Notes: a model not told the origin generated them from the letters alone. 64,000 nt of DNA from an uncultured Bacillota bacterium (GCA_949298975.1 CASFYR010000002.1:1-64000); one strand, 5' to 3'; counted from the first letter of the stretch, positions 34,826 to 44,118 are shown. Numbers and translations are program-made.

Positions 34826-36169
34826 GTGGTCTTTTCGAGCGTCAGTTTTATATTTTATTTTCTGCCGATCGTCATCGTGGCGATTTATCTGTTGCCAAAG
34901 CAGCGAAACCTGATACTACTTATCAGCAGTATCTTTTTTTATTTCTATGGCGAGAAAATGTATGTGGCGATCCTGCTTTTTGCATGCCTGTTCAATTATG
35001 CTTTTGCTCGGTATCTGGAAAGCCATCGATCGAAAAGAATGCTGGTCTTGGGAGTAGCGGTTGATCTTATAGCTTTGCTGTATTTTAAATATACTGCTTT
35101 TCTTCTAGGACTTTTTAATATCAGCGTTAATATCGTCCTGCCGATCGGTATATCTTTCTTTACCTTTCAGGGATTGAGCTATCTTTGCGATGTTTATGAG
35201 GGGAGGGTTGCCGCAGAGCGCCGTTTTATCGACTTTGCCGCTTATCTGACGATGTTTCCGCAGCTGGTAGCCGGACCGATCGTTCGTTATCAGGATATCG
35301 CGGCGGAACTATCTGTATTTAAGAGTAGTAGTGACAGTTTCGCTTGTGGTATCAGAAGATTTATTGTCGGTCTGTTTAAGAAATTGGTTATTGCGAATAC
35401 GCTGGGAGAGCTGGCCGCCATACTCGCTTCCTTAAACGAACCGACCGTCGTCAGTTATTGGTTGGATGCCTTTTTTGATGCTTTGCAGATTTATTTTGAT
35501 TTCAGTGCTTACAGCGATATGGCGATCGGCATGGGTTTGTTTTTTGGTTTTCATTTTCTTGAAAACTTTAATTATCCTTTTATCGCCCGGAGCATCCGGG
35601 AATTCTGGCAGCGGTGGCATATCAGCCTTTCGACCTTTTTTAAAGACTATGTCTATATCCCGCTGGGCGGATCAAAGGTAAAAATCAGCCGCTATATCAT
35701 TAATATGCTGATCGTTTGGTTTTTGACCGGGTTTTGGCACGGAGCGGACTGGAATTTTATGCTTTGGGGTATATATTTTGCGGTATTGATTATTGCGGAG
35801 AAATTATGGCTGAGCCGCTGGCTGAATGATCATCGGATATTTGGTCATGTCTATACTTTTGTTTTGGTGGTGATCAGTTTTGTGATTTTTACCAATCCCG
35901 ATCTTGACCGGCTATTGATTAACTTCAAAGGTCTTTTGGGGCTTAATGTCCCATTGCTTAATGTTGAGACGATATACTATTGCCGGAATTATCTGCCGTT
36001 TTTGCTTATCTGCCTTATATCCGCTACTCCGCTTGGCCATAAATTATATGAACGCTGGCAAAAGAAGATCGGTTATGCTGAGATTGCCGTATTAATGATC
36101 ATGTTTATGATGGCGATCGGTTTTTTGCTGGACGAAAGCTTTAATCCCTTTTTGTATTTCAGGTTTTGA
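34826..36169 (+). CDS. MBOAT family O-acyltransferase
   Basis: 447 aa with nine to eleven membrane segments. The start is GTG, giving the classical N-terminus MVFSS. The conserved catalytic His is in WFLTGFWHGADWNFMLW near 307-323. MBOAT proteins of this type (AlgI, DltB) carry acyl groups across the membrane. Together with the DHHW protein immediately after, it would O-acetylate a surface polysaccharide. Confidence 0.93.
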   Translation: MVFSSVSFIFYFLPIVIVAIYLLPKQRNLILLISSIFFYFYGEKMYVAILLFACLFNYAFARYLESHRSKRMLVLGVAVDLIALLYFKYTAFLLGLFNISVNIVLPIGISFFTFQGLSYLCDVYEGRVAAERRFIDFAAYLTMFPQLVAGPIVRYQDIAAELSVFKSSSDSFACGIRRFIVGLFKKLVIANTLGELAAILASLNEPTVVSYWLDAFFDALQIYFDFSAYSDMAIGMGLFFGFHFLENFNYPFIARSIREFWQRWHISLSTFFKDYVYIPLGGSKVKISRYIINMLIVWFLTGFWHGADWNFMLWGIYFAVLIIAEKLWLSRWLNDHRIFGHVYTFVLVVISFVIFTNPDLDRLLINFKGLLGLNVPLLNVETIYYCRNYLPFLLICLISATPLGHKLYERWQKKIGYAEIAVLMIMFMMAIGFLLDESFNPFLYFRF

Positions 36170-37227
36170 TGATGAAAAATAAGATATTGATTACATTGTT
36201 TATGCTGGTCCTGATTGTTGGCGGGGTTTCACCGTTTTTTGATCAGGCATCGATCTCCTTTTCTGAGCGAAGATCGCTGGCGGTATTTCCTGATGTTTGG
36301 GAAAACGGCAATCTTAATGCCGGTTTTTTCGATGAAGCCGATAAGTATTACAGCGATCATTTTCTTTTGCGCGATGAATTCAGAGCCCTAAAGGGATTCG
36401 TCATCTCTCAGATCTTTCATATCGGGGAGTATAACGGTGTTTTTATGCAGGATAACTATCTCTTTAAAAAAGACGAATTTGATCAAAAAGCAGTCGAAAG
36501 AAATATTGCGATCATCAATGAAATCGCTGCTGATTTCAACAACTGTTATCTGACGATTATTCCTAATAAAGCGGAGTATGCCCGGGGATATCATGACAAT
36601 TATGACTTTAATGAATTAGTAAGCTTTATAAATGAAAAAGCAGAAATCACCTTTATTGATATCAGTTCCTCGCTGTCACTAGAAGATTATTATCGGACCG
36701 ATATACATTGGCGGCAAGAGCAGATCGGCGGTATCGCTGAATTATTGGTCAGTGAAATGGAAATGTCCTGGATAGCGGGGAAGTATGAAAATGAAAGCTA
36801 TTACCCGTTTTATGGCGCACTATATGCCGAGATCGCTTCGTCTGTAAAGCCGGATACTCTAGTTTATCTTGACAGCGAAACAATCAAGCAGGCCAAAGTA
36901 TACGATCTGGAAAGCGATAAATACATTACGGTATACGATCAGCAGGATTTATTGAGCCCTGATGCCTATGACATATTCTTGGGCGGACCGAAAGCCTATC
37001 TGAAGATCGAGAATCCTGCATCGAAGACCGATCAAAAACTGATTATCTTCCGTGATTCCTTTGCCAGCAGTATTGCTCCGCTTTTGATCGAGAGTTTTGA
37101 GCAGATCGAACTGATCGACTTGCGCTATTATGACCGCTCGCTAATAAAAGACCTCAAGTTGGACAATGAGGCCACGGTGTTATTTATGTACGGATCCCAG
37201 ATCATTAACAGTTATGCCGTCAGATAA
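36169..37227 (+). CDS. DHHW family protein (AlgJ/AlgX-like O-acetyltransferase partner)
   Basis: 352 aa. One N-terminal membrane segment (about 5-22), then an extracellular SGNH-hydrolase-like domain with the D-x-H-W motif in YRTDIHWRQEQ near 178 and the nucleophile in FRDSFASSIAPLL near 290. It takes the acetyl group from the MBOAT protein and places it on the polymer. The start ATG overlaps the MBOAT stop. Confidence 0.9.
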   Translation: MMKNKILITLFMLVLIVGGVSPFFDQASISFSERRSLAVFPDVWENGNLNAGFFDEADKYYSDHFLLRDEFRALKGFVISQIFHIGEYNGVFMQDNYLFKKDEFDQKAVERNIAIINEIAADFNNCYLTIIPNKAEYARGYHDNYDFNELVSFINEKAEITFIDISSSLSLEDYYRTDIHWRQEQIGGIAELLVSEMEMSWIAGKYENESYYPFYGALYAEIASSVKPDTLVYLDSETIKQAKVYDLESDKYITVYDQQDLLSPDAYDIFLGGPKAYLKIENPASKTDQKLIIFRDSFASSIAPLLIESFEQIELIDLRYYDRSLIKDLKLDNEATVLFMYGSQIINSYAVR

Positions 37228-38478
37228 TTATTTTTTATACAGTTTGGCTAAATCATTTGTTCGGCTTGTTTTTTTGAGTTCTTCATAATTCTTTCTCAGA
37301 AGATCCTCATACTGGTTGTGATTAAAACGGACAAATTCAATATCTTTGATCGCGTCCGGCAAATACTGGATCTTATGGAAAGCGCCGTAATTATCGTAGT
37401 CGTATTTGGTTTCGACATTGACGGGCGTCAGGTGAAGATAAGACGGCATTTCGTAAGTCTTTTCTTCTACCAGGGCCTGGGCTTTATGAGCGCTGTCAGC
37501 GCCGGTCCGGGATTTAGGCGAGAGACAAAGATCAATGATATGGGTGCCTAGCGGGATGATAGCTTCAGGAAATCCAACATGCAAAGCAGCCTCGCAGGCA
37601 TTAATCGTACGAGCGCAAAGCTGAGGGTTGGCCAAGCCGACATCTTCATAGGCGATAACTAAAAGCCGGCGGATAATTGATTCAAGATCGCCGCTTTGGG
37701 CCAATAATGCAAGATAGTATAAGGCGGCATTGGTATCCGAGCCGCGGATACTTTTCTGAAAAGCGCTCAGAAGGTTATAATGACCGTCATCGCTGCCAAA
37801 AGAGCGGTTATTGGCAAACTTACAGTATTCCAGCACTTTGTCTTTGGTGATGTGATGGTCTTCGCAGGCAATAGCGGCAATTTCTAAAATATTTAAAGCA
37901 AAGCGGATATCGCCATTAACAGTATCGGCAATTTTATCAATTGCATCGTCATCGATTGTGTATTGGCCGTCAAGACCCTTGGGGTTTTTGATTGCTTTAA
38001 CGATCGCCTCTTGGATATCTTCACGGCATAAAGGATACAATTCAAAAAGATGACAGCGGGAGCGGATCGCCGGATTGATCGAATGATAAGGATTGGCGGT
38101 CGTTGCGCCGATCAGAGTGATCGAACCGTCTTCGACATGCGGCAAGAGCAGATCCTGTTTATCCTTGTTCAAGCGATGGACTTCGTCGCAGATCAGAACC
38201 AGATTGCCCGATAGTTTCGCTTCCAAAAAAATCGCGTCAAGATCTTTTTTATTGCCGGTCGTTGCGTTAAAATTGCGGTAGGGCAGATGCATCTGGTTAG
38301 CAATAGCTTTGGCAATGCTGGTCTTGCCAACTCCGGGCGGACCAAAAAAGATCATGGAAAAAAGCGTGCCGTGCTGGATACATTTACGGATGATGCCATT
38401 ATCACCGACCAGATGTTTCTGGCCGATGACATCATCAATACATTCCGGTTTAAGCCGGAAAGCCAAAGGTTCTTTCAT
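37228..38478 (-). CDS. rarA: Replication-associated recombination protein A (RarA/MgsA)
   Basis: 416 aa. AAA+ clamp-loader-like ATPase, tetrameric, that works at stalled replication forks with SSB. Walker A FFGPPGVGKTS (45-54), Walker B LVLICDEVHRLNK (about 92-104), sensor 1 LIGATTANP, and a C-terminal MgsA domain. The mRNA looks leaderless; an extended -10 box is one base too far from the ATG to leave a leader. A zinc-finger N-terminus seen in some homologues is absent. Confidence 0.96.
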   Translation of the reverse strand: MKEPLAFRLKPECIDDVIGQKHLVGDNGIIRKCIQHGTLFSMIFFGPPGVGKTSIAKAIANQMHLPYRNFNATTGNKKDLDAIFLEAKLSGNLVLICDEVHRLNKDKQDLLLPHVEDGSITLIGATTANPYHSINPAIRSRCHLFELYPLCREDIQEAIVKAIKNPKGLDGQYTIDDDAIDKIADTVNGDIRFALNILEIAAIACEDHHITKDKVLEYCKFANNRSFGSDDGHYNLLSAFQKSIRGSDTNAALYYLALLAQSGDLESIIRRLLVIAYEDVGLANPQLCARTINACEAALHVGFPEAIIPLGTHIIDLCLSPKSRTGADSAHKAQALVEEKTYEMPSYLHLTPVNVETKYDYDNYGAFHKIQYLPDAIKDIEFVRFNHNQYEDLLRKNYEELKKTSRTNDLAKLYKK

Positions 38479-38485
38479 ATCTCAT

Positions 38486-38491
38486 ATTTTA
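38486..38491 (-). promoter_or_regulatory. Extended -10 box, leaderless promoter of rarA
   Basis: Minus-strand TGATAAAAT, seven bases before the ATG at 38478; predicted leader one base. Confidence 0.6.
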
Positions 38492-38524
38492 TCATGTTTT
38501 TGACTTTAAAGCGGTCTTTTATAG

Positions 38525-38530
38525 TAGAAT
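38525..38530 (+). promoter_or_regulatory. -10 box, leaderless promoter of dtd
   Basis: TAGAAT with six bases to the ATG at 38537. TTGACT at 38500-38505 is a possible -35 (spacer 19). Confidence 0.6.
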
Positions 38531-38536
38531 AATAAC

Positions 38537-38980
38537 ATGAGAGTCGTAGTACAGCGGGTTAAATATGCCAAATGTCATATTGACGGCCAAACATACAGTT
38601 CGATCGAACACGGTTTTATGTGCCTGGTCGGACTTAAAGAAGGCGATAGTTTAGCAGACGTGGAAAAGATGGCGGACAAAGTAAGCAAACTGCGGATCTT
38701 TGACGATGATCACGGCAAGATGAATCTTGATCTGAAAGCGGTAGGCGGTTCTGTTTTATCAATATCTCAGTTTACTCTTTACGGTGACGCCAAAAAGGGC
38801 AACCGGCCAAGCTTTATCACTGCAATGGCGCCGGATCAGGCAGTCAAGCTGTACGACGCCTTTAACGAATATCTCAAAAACAAGGGAATAGAAACCCAAA
38901 GCGGGATCTTTGGGACTGATATGAAAATTGAATTAGTCAATGATGGTCCGATTACCATTTTATTAGATAGCGAGAGTTAA
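38537..38980 (+). CDS. dtd: D-aminoacyl-tRNA deacylase
   Basis: 147 aa. Frees tRNA mischarged with D-amino acids (and glycine on tRNA-Ala). SISQFTLYGDAKKGNRPSF near 74-92 and the C-terminal SGIFGTDMKIELVNDGPITI are the DTD motifs. One base gap to folD, so the two are in one unit. Leaderless mRNA predicted. Confidence 0.97.
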   Translation: MRVVVQRVKYAKCHIDGQTYSSIEHGFMCLVGLKEGDSLADVEKMADKVSKLRIFDDDHGKMNLDLKAVGGSVLSISQFTLYGDAKKGNRPSFITAMAPDQAVKLYDAFNEYLKNKGIETQSGIFGTDMKIELVNDGPITILLDSES

Positions 38981-38981
38981 G

Positions 38982-39821
38982 ATGATAGTATATGGAAGCG
39001 AAATAGCAAAAGATATCAAAGCAGAAATTGCCGCCAAGATCGACGGTTATGTCAAAGACGGCAAAAGACGGCCGCGGCTGGAAGTTGTGTTAGTGGGCGA
39101 TGATCCGGCCAGTTTATCCTATGTCAAAGGCAAAAGCAAGGCTTCGGAAGTTTCGGGCATTGATTTCAAGCTGCACCATCTGGCGGCAGATATCGACCAG
39201 AAAACATTAGAGGATACGATTGCGGCAATCGATCGTGATGCGACCGTAGACGGTATTCTTTTGCAGCTGCCTTTGCCCAAGCACCTTAATGAGAAAGCAG
39301 CCTTGGCGATGATCAGCGATGCAAAAGATGTTGATGGTTTGAAACTGCTGAATAAGGGTAAATTGTTTATCGGTGAAAGCGGCCCAAGACCTTGCACGCC
39401 GAAAGGAGTGATGGCGATGCTCGATCATTGTCAGGTAACGATCGAAGGAGCCAGAGCGGTTGTGATCGGCCGCAGTCAGCTGGTTGGCCTGCCTTTGGCT
39501 AAAATGCTGCTAGACCGGAATGCCACGGTAACGGTTTGTCATTCAAAAACCAGGGATTTGCAAAAAATAGCCAAAGAAGCCGACATCCTGATCGTTGCCA
39601 TTGGCCGGGCAAAAATGATTGATCGCAGTTTCGTCAAAGCCGGGGCAGTCGTGATCGATGTAGGGGTCAATCGGATCGATGGCCATTTATGCGGCGATGT
39701 CGATTTTGAAGATGTCAAAGATCTGGCTTCGATCATTACTCCGGTGCCAAAAGGCGTTGGTCCGATGACGATCGCCAGCCTGATGCAAAACACGCTGGAG
39801 GCTTACGAGGAGAAACTATGA
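38982..39821 (+). CDS. folD: Methylenetetrahydrofolate dehydrogenase / cyclohydrolase
   Basis: 279 aa. One-carbon folate enzyme interconverting 5,10-methylene-, methenyl- and 10-formyl-THF. YVKGKSKASEVSGI near 48 holds the catalytic Lys, LQLPLPKHLNE and KDVDGL are substrate motifs, and the NADP site is VVIGRSQLVGLPLAKML near 157. The ATG overlaps the next gene's stop by four bases; it follows dtd. Confidence 0.97.
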   Translation: MIVYGSEIAKDIKAEIAAKIDGYVKDGKRRPRLEVVLVGDDPASLSYVKGKSKASEVSGIDFKLHHLAADIDQKTLEDTIAAIDRDATVDGILLQLPLPKHLNEKAALAMISDAKDVDGLKLLNKGKLFIGESGPRPCTPKGVMAMLDHCQVTIEGARAVVIGRSQLVGLPLAKMLLDRNATVTVCHSKTRDLQKIAKEADILIVAIGRAKMIDRSFVKAGAVVIDVGVNRIDGHLCGDVDFEDVKDLASIITPVPKGVGPMTIASLMQNTLEAYEEKL

Positions 39822-40018
39822 TTGAAAGTTATGAATTAAACGATATTGTTCAGATGAAAAAAGATCACCCGTGTAAAAAAAGTCATTATTGGCGCATCAT
39901 TCGGGTGGGAGCGGATATCAAGATCAAGTGCCTTGGCTGCGACGCGGTAGTCATGATGGAAAGACACGAGTTTGAGCGCAAGTGCAAGAAACTGATCAAA
40001 AAGGCTGAAGAAGAATAA
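39818..40018 (+). CDS. DUF951 family protein
   Basis: 66 aa, starting within the folD stop. The pattern ELNDIVQMKKDHPCK, WRIIRVGADIKIKCLGC and VMMERHEFERK fits DUF951, with C-x(n)-CxxC possibly binding zinc. Present in most Firmicutes; function unknown. Confidence 0.92.
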   Translation: MIESYELNDIVQMKKDHPCKKSHYWRIIRVGADIKIKCLGCDAVVMMERHEFERKCKKLIKKAEEE

Positions 40019-40025
40019 ACATATC

Positions 40026-40060
40026 ATGCTCCTTGATATTGAAAGGAGCATTTGTTATTT
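40026..40060 (+). terminator. Terminator between the folD unit and pyrK
   Basis: ATGCTCCTT (40026-40034) and AAGGAGCAT (40043-40051), then TTGTTATTTT. Its 3' arm is an anti-AAGGAG copy. pyrK must have its own promoter here or depend on readthrough. Confidence 0.8.
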
Positions 40061-40071
40061 TGGAGCGAAGA

Positions 40072-40824
40072 ATGGACAGAACGAATATTAAACAGAAGTA
40101 TGAAGTTGTATCAAACCGTAAACTAAGCAGCGATCTTTATGAAATGACCTTATCCGGCGATACTTCGATGATTGCTAAGCCGGGGCAGTTTATCAATATC
40201 ACGATCCCGAATCATTTTTTAAAACGGCCGATCTCCATTGCCGACTGGGACGATGAAAAAATGGTGATCATCTACCGCATAGCCGGCAAAGGAACCAAAT
40301 GGCTTTCTTTGCTTACAAGCGGCGATAAACTGGAATGCTTGAGCGGGCTGGGCAATGGTTTCACGGTTGAGAATAATCGCCGTCTGATCATTGGCGGCGG
40401 GGCAGGCGTGCCGCCGTTATATGGTTTGGCAAAAAGAATGGTAACTGCCGGAATTAAACCGATAGTCATCCTTGGATTCAGAAACGCCGATGAGATTTTT
40501 TATTTAGCCGAGTTTAAGGCTTTAAGCGATGAGGTCTACGTGGCTACCGATGATGGTTCTTTCGGTCAAAAAGGAACGGTATGCGATCTTTTGACAGTAA
40601 GAGGACTGACAGATATTCCATATTATGCCTGCGGTCCTTTGGCTATGCTGAAATCTGTTTGCCATATCAGCCAGACTAATGGCCAGCTGTCGCTTGAAGA
40701 GAGAATGGGCTGTGGTTTTGGCGCCTGTATGGGCTGTTCGATCAAGACAAAAAACGGACCTAAACGGATCTGCAAAGAAGGGCCGGTATTAAGCAGCGAG
40801 GAATTATTATGGGATGTGATTTAA
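40072..40824 (+). CDS. pyrK: Dihydroorotate dehydrogenase electron transfer subunit
   Basis: 250 aa from ATG 40072 (GGAG six bases upstream). FAD/NAD-binding iron-sulfur subunit of class 1B dihydroorotate dehydrogenase. The FAD motif KPGQFINITIPNHFLKRPISIAD (about 38-60) and the cysteine cluster in EERMGCGFGACMGCSI and KRICKEGPVL (binding [2Fe-2S]) are present. The following pyrD starts inside its last codons. Confidence 0.96.
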   Translation: MDRTNIKQKYEVVSNRKLSSDLYEMTLSGDTSMIAKPGQFINITIPNHFLKRPISIADWDDEKMVIIYRIAGKGTKWLSLLTSGDKLECLSGLGNGFTVENNRRLIIGGGAGVPPLYGLAKRMVTAGIKPIVILGFRNADEIFYLAEFKALSDEVYVATDDGSFGQKGTVCDLLTVRGLTDIPYYACGPLAMLKSVCHISQTNGQLSLEERMGCGFGACMGCSIKTKNGPKRICKEGPVLSSEELLWDVI

Positions 40825-41726
40825 GAGTCAATTTAGGTAAAATCAAACTGGACAACCCGGTCATTCCGGCCAGCGGAACTTTTGGCTTCGGCTATGAATT
40901 TGCCGACTTTTATGATCTTGATATCTTAGGCAGTATTGCGATAAAAGGAACAACACTTAATGCCAGATTCGGTAATCCGACACCGCGGATTGCCGAGTGT
41001 GACCGGGGAATGATCAATGCCGTCGGTTTGCAGAATCCCGGAGTGGAAAAAGTCCTTGAAGAAGAACTGCCGAAATTAAAACAGGTATTTCATAAACCGA
41101 TAATCGCTAATATCGCCGGATCTTCTTTTGCTGATTATATAGCTTGTGCTGTGGCTTTTGATAAAGCGGAGATGGTTGGCATTTTAGAGATCAATATTTC
41201 CTGTCCCAATGTCAGCAAAGGCGGACTTAGTTTTGGCAGCGATCCGCAGACGGTCAAAGAATTGACGCAAAAGATCAAGCAAGCGGTCAAAAAACCGGTC
41301 TTTATGAAACTGAGCCCGAATGTTACGGATATCGTCGCGATTGCGAAAGCATGCGAAGAAGGCGGGGCCGACGGGATCAGTTTGATCAATACGCTGCTGG
41401 GAGCGCGGTTTGATCTTAGAACCGGGAAGCCGATCGTTCATAATATCATGGGCGGCTTCAGCGGCCCGGCAATAAAACCGGTCGCCTTAAGGATGGTATA
41501 TCAGGTATATGAGGCAGTCTCTTTGCCGATTATCGGAATCGGCGGCATCAGCGAAGCCGAAGATGTCATTGAAATGATGTATGCCGGAGCGAGTGCGGTT
41601 GAGATCGGAGCTGCTAATTGCACCGATCCTTTCGCTTGTAAAAAAATACTCGACGATTTGCCGGAATTGTGCCGTCGTCTGGGTATTGGAAGTCTTAAAT
41701 CAATTATCGGTAAAGCGCATCAATAA
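40809..41726 (+). CDS. pyrD: Dihydroorotate dehydrogenase, catalytic subunit (class 1B)
   Basis: 305 aa, FMN TIM barrel. Catalytic Cys in LEINISCPNVSKGG near 124-137, KLSPNVTDIVAIA, and the phosphate site GIGGISEAEDV and EIGAANC near 240-270. NAD-linked with PyrK. ATG overlaps pyrK by 16 bases. Other pyr genes are not in this window. Confidence 0.97.
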   Translation: MGCDLRVNLGKIKLDNPVIPASGTFGFGYEFADFYDLDILGSIAIKGTTLNARFGNPTPRIAECDRGMINAVGLQNPGVEKVLEEELPKLKQVFHKPIIANIAGSSFADYIACAVAFDKAEMVGILEINISCPNVSKGGLSFGSDPQTVKELTQKIKQAVKKPVFMKLSPNVTDIVAIAKACEEGGADGISLINTLLGARFDLRTGKPIVHNIMGGFSGPAIKPVALRMVYQVYEAVSLPIIGIGGISEAEDVIEMMYAGASAVEIGAANCTDPFACKKILDDLPELCRRLGIGSLKSIIGKAHQ

Positions 41727-41750
41727 AAGCGGTCAGGGCCGCTTTTTAAA
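41725..41750. terminator. Bidirectional terminator, pyrD / phosphoesterase
   Basis: AAAAGCGG (41725-41732), loop TCAGGG, CCGCTTTT (41739-41746). The stop of pyrD and the stop codon of the convergent gene both lie in or next to the stem. Confidence 0.8.
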
Positions 41751-42287
41751 TGCTGTTTTTTGATATAGTTCATCATTAAGATCATAAATGGCCAGACCAT
41801 CATGATCCATGAGACCGTAAGTACGCGGATGACCGCCTTTGGGTAAGGTAATGCTGCCGGGATTAAAAGTGTAGTGTTCATCCTCGTATTTGCAGATCGG
41901 CAGATGCGTGTGGCCGTACATGAAGATATCGTCATGGCTAAGCGGCGGCAGATGCGTTTCATCATAGACATGGCCGTGCGTCAGCCAGAGAATCCGGTCT
42001 TCAATGGCAATCATGCGCAAATAATCACATAAAGAGAAGTCATACATCATCTGATCGACATCGGCATCACAGTTGCCCTTGACCGCGATGATCTTGTCTT
42101 TTAAAGTGTTGAGGAGCGATATGACGGCTTTGGGATCATAATCAGCTGGCAAAGGATTGCGCGGACCGTGGTAGTTGATGTCGCCAAGACAAATAATTTT
42201 TTCAAAATCATGCTTTTGATCAAGCTCGGCAATTTTGACAGCGCTGTCCTTAGCACCGTGGATGTCAGATACAATCAATATTTTCAT
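41733..42287 (-). CDS. YfcE-family metallophosphoesterase
   Basis: 184 aa. Motifs SDIHG (7-11), GDINYHGPR (36), KGNCDADVD (71) and HGHVYDE, YGHTHLPI (112, 129) form the dinuclear metal site. Homologues hydrolyse phosphodiesters with no known natural substrate. The ATG at 42287 lies where transcription from TATAAT 42294-42299 would start, so the mRNA is probably leaderless. Confidence 0.93.
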   Translation of the reverse strand: MKILIVSDIHGAKDSAVKIAELDQKHDFEKIICLGDINYHGPRNPLPADYDPKAVISLLNTLKDKIIAVKGNCDADVDQMMYDFSLCDYLRMIAIEDRILWLTHGHVYDETHLPPLSHDDIFMYGHTHLPICKYEDEHYTFNPGSITLPKGGHPRTYGLMDHDGLAIYDLNDELYQKTAFKKRP

Positions 42288-42293
42288 GTCTTC

Positions 42294-42299
42294 ATTATA
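42294..42299 (-). promoter_or_regulatory. -10 box, leaderless promoter of the YfcE-like gene
   Basis: Minus-strand TATAAT, six bases (GAAGAC), ATG at 42287. Expected +1 is the A of ATG. Confidence 0.65.
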
Positions 42300-42351
42300 G
42301 AATAAGTCATAAAAATAAGCGATAGATCATTACCAATAATATTTAAATTGA

Positions 42352-42357
42352 TATAAT
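42352..42357 (+). promoter_or_regulatory. Extended -10 promoter of the transketolase genes (SD-led)
   Basis: TGATATAAT with +1 near 42364, followed by AGGAGG five bases before the ATG at 42377. A contrasting SD-led start 60 bases from a leaderless one. Confidence 0.65.
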
Positions 42358-42376
42358 AGGGCTTAGGAGGTTATAT

Positions 42377-43192
42377 ATGGAAGAATTAGAGCTAAAAAAA
42401 CATGCGAATAATGTGCGCAAAAAGATAATTGATATGGTCTACACGGCTCAAAGCGGCCATCCCGGCGGCTCTTTGAGCGCAGCTGATCTTTTGACCTATC
42501 TCTATTTTGTGGAAATGGATATTAATAATGACAATGTCAAAGGAATTGACCGCGATCGTTTTGTCTTATCTAAAGGTCATGTATCACCGGCCCTTTATGG
42601 CGTGTTGGATGAAGCCGGCTTAATGAAGGAAGATCTTAAGACTTTCCGGCAAATTGATTCCAATCTGCAGGGTCATCCGAATATGAACGAAGTCGACGGC
42701 GTCGATATGTCGACCGGCTCTTTGGGTCAGGGCACCAGTTGCGCGGTGGGCATGGCCTTAGCTAATAAGTTAGATAATAATAATCATAACGTTTATGTTT
42801 TGCTGGGCGATGGGGAAAGCGAAGAAGGCATTATCTATGAAGCGATGATGGCCGCCAGTCATTATCATTTAGATAATCTTTGCATCATCCTTGATCTTAA
42901 TCACTTGCAGATCGACGGGCCGATCGAAGAAGTAATGAATCCGACCCCGCATAAAGAAAAGTTTGAAGCTTTTGGTTTTAAGGTAACTGAATGCGACGGA
43001 CATGATTTCGCTGCGATCGCCAAAGCCTTTGAAGTGTTCCATAATACCAAGGGTCAGCCGACCTGCATCATCGCTCATACCACTAAAGGCAAAGGCGTAT
43101 CTTTTATGGAGAATAATGCCGCATGGCATGGCAGTGCTCCCAACGATGAACAATACAAGATCGCTATGAATGATCTAAAGGAGGTTAAATAA
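42377..43192 (+). CDS. Transketolase, N-terminal (thiamine diphosphate) subunit
   Basis: 271 aa, the split form of transketolase. ThDP/Mg site LLGDGESEEGIIYEAMMAA...DLNHLQIDG near 140-180, and GHPGGSLSAADLL near 27. Works in the non-oxidative pentose phosphate pathway. AGGAGG before the ATG. The stop overlaps the C-terminal subunit start by one base. Confidence 0.95.
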   Translation: MEELELKKHANNVRKKIIDMVYTAQSGHPGGSLSAADLLTYLYFVEMDINNDNVKGIDRDRFVLSKGHVSPALYGVLDEAGLMKEDLKTFRQIDSNLQGHPNMNEVDGVDMSTGSLGQGTSCAVGMALANKLDNNNHNVYVLLGDGESEEGIIYEAMMAASHYHLDNLCIILDLNHLQIDGPIEEVMNPTPHKEKFEAFGFKVTECDGHDFAAIAKAFEVFHNTKGQPTCIIAHTTKGKGVSFMENNAAWHGSAPNDEQYKIAMNDLKEVK

Positions 43193-44118
43193 TGGCTTTA
43201 GAAACCAGAACTGCCTATGGCAATGAATTAGCCCGCTTAATAAAAGCAGATAATAATATCGTCGTCTTGGACGCCGATCTTTCCAAAGCTACCAAGACTT
43301 ATGAAGCAAAAAAAGCCTGTCCTGAGCGTCATTTCAATGCCGGTATCGCTGAATGCAATATGATGGGCATGGCAGCTGGTCTGGCTGCCAGCGGCAAGAC
43401 TGTCTTCGCTTCCACTTTTGCCGTCTTTGCCGCCGGCCGAGCCTTTGAGATCATCCGCAACTCGATCTGTTACCCGAATCTTAACGTCAAGATCTGTGCT
43501 ACTCATGCCGGCTTAAGCGTTGGTGAAGATGGCGCATCCCATCAGGCAATAGAAGATTTAGCCATCATGCGATCCCTTCCTAACATGAAAGTCTTTGTTC
43601 CATGCGATCAGTATGAGACCAGGGCAATAATTGATTATGTCGCTAAAATCAAAGGTCCATGTTATGTCAGACTGGGCCGCAGCAAGGTCGATGATGTCTT
43701 TGATGAAAACACGGTTTTTGATCCCGAGAAAGTCAAGGTATTGCATCAAGGCAAAAAGATTGCTTTATTTGCCACCGGATTAATGGTCCAAAAGACCCTT
43801 AATGCAGCCAAGATGCTGAAAGATAAGGGAGTTGACGCAACGGTAGTCAATGTATCATGTCTTAAACCATTAGATAAAGAAGGTATCCTTAAGATCGCAA
43901 AAGAACACGATTTAGCCTTCGCTATCGAAGAGCACAGCATTATCGGCGGTCTTTATGGCGCATTAAGCGAACTCTTAAGCAAAGAGCACCCGCTAAGACT
44001 GACCCCGATCGGCGTCAATGACACCTTTGGTGAAAGCGGCAAAGCTAATGATGTCTTAAAGAAATATGGCCTGACCGAAGAAAATATCATCAAGACTGTT
44101 GAGGAATGTGTTAACTAA
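43192..44118 (+). CDS. Transketolase, C-terminal subunit
   Basis: 308 aa. Pyrimidine-binding part with the conserved Glu in HFNAGIAECNMMGMAAGLA near 47-65 and the C-terminal transketolase domain (about 190-305, VEECVN end). AAAGGAGG six bases before the ATG. Homodimeric transketolase is a single chain in most bacteria; split pairs are common in Firmicutes and archaea. Confidence 0.95.
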   Translation: MALETRTAYGNELARLIKADNNIVVLDADLSKATKTYEAKKACPERHFNAGIAECNMMGMAAGLAASGKTVFASTFAVFAAGRAFEIIRNSICYPNLNVKICATHAGLSVGEDGASHQAIEDLAIMRSLPNMKVFVPCDQYETRAIIDYVAKIKGPCYVRLGRSKVDDVFDENTVFDPEKVKVLHQGKKIALFATGLMVQKTLNAAKMLKDKGVDATVVNVSCLKPLDKEGILKIAKEHDLAFAIEEHSIIGGLYGALSELLSKEHPLRLTPIGVNDTFGESGKANDVLKKYGLTEENIIKTVEECVN

